A stretch of 64,000 nucleotides of DNA. It comes from Cladophialophora immunda. Lineage: Eukaryota; Ascomycota; Eurotiomycetes; Chaetothyriales; Herpotrichiellaceae. Of the stretch, positions 59,201 through 64,000 are shown one piece after another. A model generated the notes under the pieces. That model was not told the DNA's origin. It did not search any database and saw nothing but the letters and a program-made list of their open reading frames with translations. Within the stretch, counting starts at the first letter, position 1; each line of letters opens with the position of its first letter. The translations under genes and the position numbers were made by a program. The stretch spans positions 496,001 through 560,000 of the forward strand of contig NW_015622545.1 in the NCBI RefSeq assembly GCF_000835495.1, given 5' to 3'.

Positions 59201-61705
59201 GTGGCCCCTGGTTCGCTGGCTGGTCGGGATTCCCTGCTGCCAACGATGCCAGTCGCTCCTCCAATCATTCCTTCGCAGCCGGTCGGCACAAAGCTCTGCC
59301 CAACATGAAACCACTGAACCCGTGACCGCTGTTTCGACCATCCTTGCAATGCTTTTGATAACGCGGCCTGCATCCTCCACGCACTCCGTTGTGCAATCTG
59401 TCGCTTCTTCGCCATTCAGAGGCGTCACGGTTCCAACCTCGCCTGCCGAACAGCGTGTCACAGATACAGGACATTGCCTCGCCAACGGTCGAATCTTGCA
59501 GGCTCGGCCTGCTGGGCAATTTCGCACAGGGCTTGAGTCAGCACCCACCAGATCTCAAAAAGATCTGGTTTACCTGAGCCGCCCATTGTGGTCCACACCA
59601 TCTGCTTAGATAGGCAAGCTCGTGCACGTCCTTGTGAGGTCGAGAGGGTAAACCTTGCAGTGAATGCACTGCGGGAAGCGTGGTAAGTCGTAATGAGGTG
59701 GATGACACAGCATTTGACTCTGGGGAAACCCTATCAACACCCTGGTGCATGAGACATGCTTTGATAATGGTGGCTGCTGTCAACGCTCAAGATGTTCTCC
59801 CTGATTGGATCCGTTGGGACATTTGCCACGGCTGAAGACGTGCTTCAAGGTTTGGACCAGACTGCACACGGATTCGAGTTCGTGGGACATGATTCGAGAA
59901 CGCCATGCCATTTCACCGGCCTGTACGAATCATCTGGTTGTGTTTCCTCAGTGCTAACCCTTCCCTTCTCGCTGTGCCTTCCAGAAACATTCGGTACTGG
60001 CTGAGTGAGCGACTTTGTCATGCAGTTACCCCCTTGGGGCAGTTGAGACAACCCTAATTGGTCATGCCGGGGGGTTTCCTAGAACGGAATATACTGCCTC
60101 GTCAGCAACACAAGTCCACCAAGAACGTCAAAGGATCTGAGCAAGCGAGTTACCACAGGTGACGGTCGAGACGACCATGCCGGGTTTGTCCTTAGAGGCA
60201 GTACGGTTCATATGCATCCACGCTCCCTAGCTCTTGGCTACCTCGGAATCCACGTCGGACGGTCCATCGTTCTCGTTACCACCTTGGGTCCTCCCATTGT
60301 TACACTTGGTCAACTGAGACCAGCAAGGCTGGAGGCTCCGCTCAGAACAATGTCCGTGATCTACGAATTCCAGCTCAAGAAGGTGGATCAATAAGGTGAA
60401 GGGTGCCCGGCTCTTCTGCCCCTCTGCCCCTCCCTTCGAAGAATTTTCCATTCCTTCGTCTGCTCTGCTATCGACTCGGAAACGTGAGGCTGCAACACTA
60501 ATTGGCGACCTGCCCACTATGCCGTCACCGCCAGCCTTATGACGAAGCCTTTATGGAGGCATCCGTCGTGATGGCGCTCGGACAGCGTGCTTGTTGACGT
60601 CGCTGGGGCTCTCCACATGCTACCACGGGAGTATGCAACGTACAGAGCATCCGTGTTATTCTATCTGCAGACTAACTCACCGCCGGCGCTTCGGGGCTGG
60701 CCGAAAGTCGAAATGAGGGATATAGATACAGCAACAGGCTGAATACCAGGAAAATCACCCGGACAGGCGAGTTTCGACGGGTATGCAAGAGAAGGGTCCA
60801 TGGAAGCTATGGAGCACCGGTCGACAGACACCCTTGCCCACGTGTCGGTGGTCCTGTGTCCACATTTATTCAACTGCCTGGCCCAAACGAGACTACTGTA
60901 GCTGATATCAGCCTCATCCAGGAGCCCTTGCTGCTTTACCAAGGTCTCATGGGAGCTGTGGAGCTCTCCCGATGGTACTTTGCCAGACCCCATGCTCTGC
61001 CGATTGCTACGCTGTATCTTCGACCTGCACGACATCGCTCGGATAAGACTGAAAAGGATTCAACATATGCAAGAGAAGGTCTCATGGAAGCAGTGGGACT
61101 GCTTCGAAAAGGGACGACCCTCCTGACGCCCGTCACCCTGTCGCTTCCCTGTCCACTCCTAGCCAGCCTCTGACACTCCACCCAGCGGATGCAATACACT
61201 GATGTCCGAAGATGACCCCTATCCTTCCCATCACCGCTTCAACAATGCAAGAGACGCGAGCAAACAAGCCGGCCTCGAAGGTGTGGGTCTTGCAGGACGG
61301 CGATGGCGTCCCCAACCACAGCGCTCATTGTCACCCTCACATGGTGATGACGATGAGCAGGGACCTTCTCCTTCCGAAGCCTGTTTGGACTTATGCTAGC
61401 GACGACCCGCAAAGCTTATCGTCGGAGATTGGGAGGAAATGATGCAAGGGACGAACAAGTCAGAGGACGGAGCAGAGAATAACCCACTCATTGTGTCGAA
61501 GCGGGCATGGCCTCGAGGGACACCAAGGCGGGGGCTCGCTTAAGCAGAAATGATTTGCGAGGCGATATTGTACGGTAGGTGTGTCTATTCCCTCGGTTGG
61601 GCTATTTGCAGCCCTGGCCGAAGGATCCTACCAACTATGGAGCGTGCCATTGTAGGTATCCAGTATATTTCACAATGCCACGACTTTGTCCCATTCTCTA
61701 CCGGT
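56263..61705. other. Gene-poor region, 5.4 kb
   Basis: No protein gene is supported. The frames seen (such as 59013-59609 plus and 60856-61173 plus) lack motifs and have opposite-strand frames of similar length. A loosely repeated unit related to ATGCAAGAGAAGG...CATGGAAGC appears near 60784, 60941 and 61066. A T run lies near 57420. The 3' part contains the 3' UTR of the glutathione transferase gene. Confidence 0.45.
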
Positions 61706-62800
61706 CTATTTCTTCGCGTCGTCCTGCATGCCCTGGACGATCCACTGGCTGGACTTCTTGGCGTAGGCCTCCATGCCGGCCTTGTCCTTCAGGCGCTCCT
61801 TGATGGTGAGCGGCTTGGGCACGTCGCAGCCCTGCTTGACGGCGGGGCGGGCGGTCATCATCTCCTCCCACTGCTTGAGAGCGGGGAACTCGTCGATGTC
61901 GACGCCGGCCCAGCCGGCCCAGATGACCCAGCCGATGGTGGTGATGTCGGCGACCGAGATGTGGTCGCCGACGATGAAGCCGGACTTGGAGGCCTGCAGG
62001 TGCTTGTCGAGCACGCCGTACAAGCGGCGCGTCTCGTTGACGTAGCGCTTCATGCCGTACTCGATCTTTTCCGGCGCGTACCTTTTGGGACCGTCAGTAT
62101 TGATTGACTCGGACGCTTTCTTTGCCATTTCCCATCATTTGACATTTGACATTCGTGGTCATCATCCTTGTCAATTCCCACTCTCACCGTTCCGCTAAAA
62201 AGAAGAGAAAAATGGCAAAAATCCCTTCTGGTTGGAATGGATGGATGGATGGATGGATGGATGGTTGATTTGTTGTTCTCACCTGACAAAGTGATTCGCC
62301 TGGCCCTGCATGGGGCCCAGGCCGGCGTTCTGGAAAAACGTCCAGTTGACCATCTCGTAGTACTCGCGGGTGCCGCGCGGGAAGCTGATGCGGTGGTCCT
62401 GCGCGTCGTACTCGTCGGCCAGGTACTGGAGGATGCCGCCGGCCTCAAAGAGGCGGATGCGCTCCCCGTCGCGGAACGTGTCGGTCAGGGCCGGGATGCG
62501 GCCGTTGGGGTTGATCTCGAGGAACCACGGCTCCTTCTGCCGGTTGGTCGAGATGTCGATGTGCTCGACGCGGTAGGGCAGGCCGAGCTCCTCGAGCGCG
62601 ATCGAGATCTTGATCCCGTTCGGCGTCGAGTCGGTGTAGAGCGTGATGTTGGGGCGGGAGGGGGTCGACATCGTCGTCGTGGTGTCGGCGGTCGCGGTCG
62701 TCGGGGTGTTGTTGGCGGGAGTGGAAGTGGAAGTGGAAGTGAAGATGGTGGTGGTAGCTGCGGTGATTTGTTGGGCTTGTTGTAGAAGACGATGGGTCAT
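61706..62800 (-). CDS. Ure2-like glutathione S-transferase, 297 aa (254 aa from second Met)
   Basis: Two exons, 62800-62283 and 62081-61706, with a 201-bp intron. The thioredoxin-fold N-domain has LYTDSTPNGIKISIALEELG, NPNGRIPAL with the cis-proline, and LFEAGGILQYLADEY with the glutathione-binding Glu. The C-domain includes WTFFQNAGLGPMQGQANHF and the N-capping region ISVADITTIGWVIWAG. It matches the fungal Ure2/Gst2-like class used in glutathione-dependent detoxification. A 43-residue Thr/Ser/Gln-rich extension precedes an internal Met at 62671, which opens the conserved domain. Either start is possible; the extension could be a targeting sequence or leader. Confidence 0.92.
62237..62264. 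repeat. ATGG tetranucleotide repeat, seven units
   Basis: Perfect tract inside the glutathione transferase intron, near its donor on the minus strand. Confidence 0.85.
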
Positions 62801-64000
62801 CTGTCACGCCTCGCGATATCAAACTCACCCGCGTATACCTGTCTCTTGTATATCTTCAAACCAAGTCGCTTCGGCCTTTAATGACACAATCATTAACAGG
62901 GCTATCTGTTGGAGTATCTGTCGCTGACTACGGCTATACGCTTTACGAACCCTGTGACCCCCCCACTGGTAGAGAGGCCACAGCCTCGGATGATTAGTGA
63001 ATCATTTCGTCACTTTTGACCCCTCGCGCGCACCACCGCTCTGCTGCACTGCAGGCTCGGGTGTTTCCCCACACCACAAGTATTACCAACCGCATCTGCC
63101 CTGGGGTTTCTAATTCGGTGTTGGATTCGGCCAATTCGGTATCGGGTATCAGAGATGAGCTCCCGCTGGCGAGCTGGATTTGAAAGCAACACCCTCTCCC
63201 CCCCTGCAATCAAGCTTTCTTGGCGGCGGCGAACAAGGCTGAGCCGGTGGAACAATAGATCCAACAAGCGCTGTGCGCGTAAATGGTAACCGAACGGAAA
63301 GCACGGGATGGCGCTATAGAATGGTGTCGAAGAGGGAGGATAACAGAGGACATTCTTGCTGAGAAAAGACGCCGTACAGATTCCCGGCGGATGTGCTCCA
63401 CGGTAGACCCTCTGAGATGGCTGAGAATCTAGGGAATCGATGGGATCCCTGCATCTAGAACGAGGTCTGAGCGATATGGCAAGCAGTGGTGTATGTACTT
63501 TCAATGGTTTAGATACCATCCAACGCTGAACAGTCGACAACCCCCCCCCCGGGGAAAATTGTCGTCTCATGGGACGGATACATTGAGACGACCGAGATCA
63601 TGGTGCGAAACATGAAGGCACAATGCCCACTATGGAGTTCAATGAGTTTACCCATCTCAGTCTCGAGTATTGGGCTGGTTTGAATACCAGACTGCTGCTG
63701 ATTGTAGAACTCAGCAATGGGCCCTACACGGCAAAAGTAGTGACGATGGACGCGGTAGAGAGCCGTGGCCACAGCCCTGGCAGCACGAGCCTCGCCTAAG
63801 CGAATTGCACAACTCCAAAGTCCGCTTCCAGACGATGAAATGTCCCTGAAGAGAACCACGCCTTTGTTCTCCGGCAATCACTTGCTGCCTCTCCCCATTG
63901 ATTGGCTGTCGTGGTGATGCCAAGGAGCCAAGAGACTGAGCTCCCTCGCGTGATTGGCCCGCGATGGACATGCATTCCACCCCAATTGAGTATGTCTACC
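62801..64000. other. Upstream region of the GST gene to the right edge
   Basis: About 1.2 kb. A 122-codon frame on the minus strand (63509-63877) has a fairly protein-like composition but no motif and no recognisable start or splice context, so it is not called. A C run of about a dozen bases lies near 63540. Confidence 0.4.

Noticed and set aside
63509..63877. 122-codon minus-strand frame near the right edge
   Set aside because: Composition is fairly protein-like, but there is no recognisable motif, start context or extension; left uncalled.

Overview
This window comes from a filamentous ascomycete (Pezizomycotina). The gene set and short introns look like Eurotiomycetes, possibly Chaetothyriales-like, but the order is an inference. 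The reasons are small GT-AG introns (47-191 bp) with CTAAC/CTGAC-type branch sites, roughly 50% GC, genes on both strands with no operons, and fungal housekeeping proteins such as Rex3, Sac7-type RhoGAP, Tim21, Tvp38, Nhp2 and branchpoint-bridging protein. Exon boundaries below were derived by hand from splice sites, reading frame and conserved protein continuity.

Layout. 0-3 kb: an edge fragment and two weak hypothetical genes. 3.2-9.4 kb, minus strand: extended SDR/epimerase-like protein, Arf6-type GTPase, Rex3 exonuclease. 10.9-12.4 kb: a DUF676-type lipase, followed at 12.5-14.5 kb by a decayed tyrosine-recombinase-like (DUF3435-like) gene, a MITE and a decayed second copy of the lipase tail. 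15.9-26.5 kb: HAD hydrolase, Sac7/Bag7-like RhoGAP, a possible 75-residue gene, Tim21, and a CCCH-CUE-like-Smr protein. 28.3-35.5 kb: Tvp38-like Golgi protein, CorA-like transporter, Nhp2. 36.4-41.3 kb: a badly broken locus whose pieces encode a P-loop NTPase, a Cys/His cluster and a patatin phospholipase. 41.4-44.2 kb: an SDR and a sulfotransferase-like protein. 44.6-48.0 kb: the six-exon branchpoint-bridging protein and a twin CX9C protein. 48.0-61.7 kb: two long gene-poor stretches (7.5 and 5.4 kb) around a single 249-residue acidic protein. 61.7-62.8 kb: Ure2-like glutathione transferase.

The genes serve general cell functions: RNA metabolism (Rex3, Nhp2, BBP, Smr protein), polarity and trafficking (Arf6, RhoGAP, Tvp38), and mitochondria (Tim21, CX9C protein, perhaps the HAD hydrolase). 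There is no biosynthetic cluster. The unusual material is the recombinase/MITE/lipase-tail complex near 12.5-14.5 kb, a second copy of the same MITE family near 27.8 kb, the broken NTPase-patatin locus, whose architecture resembles fungal NLR-like or patatin self/non-self proteins, and the gene desert around the acidic protein.
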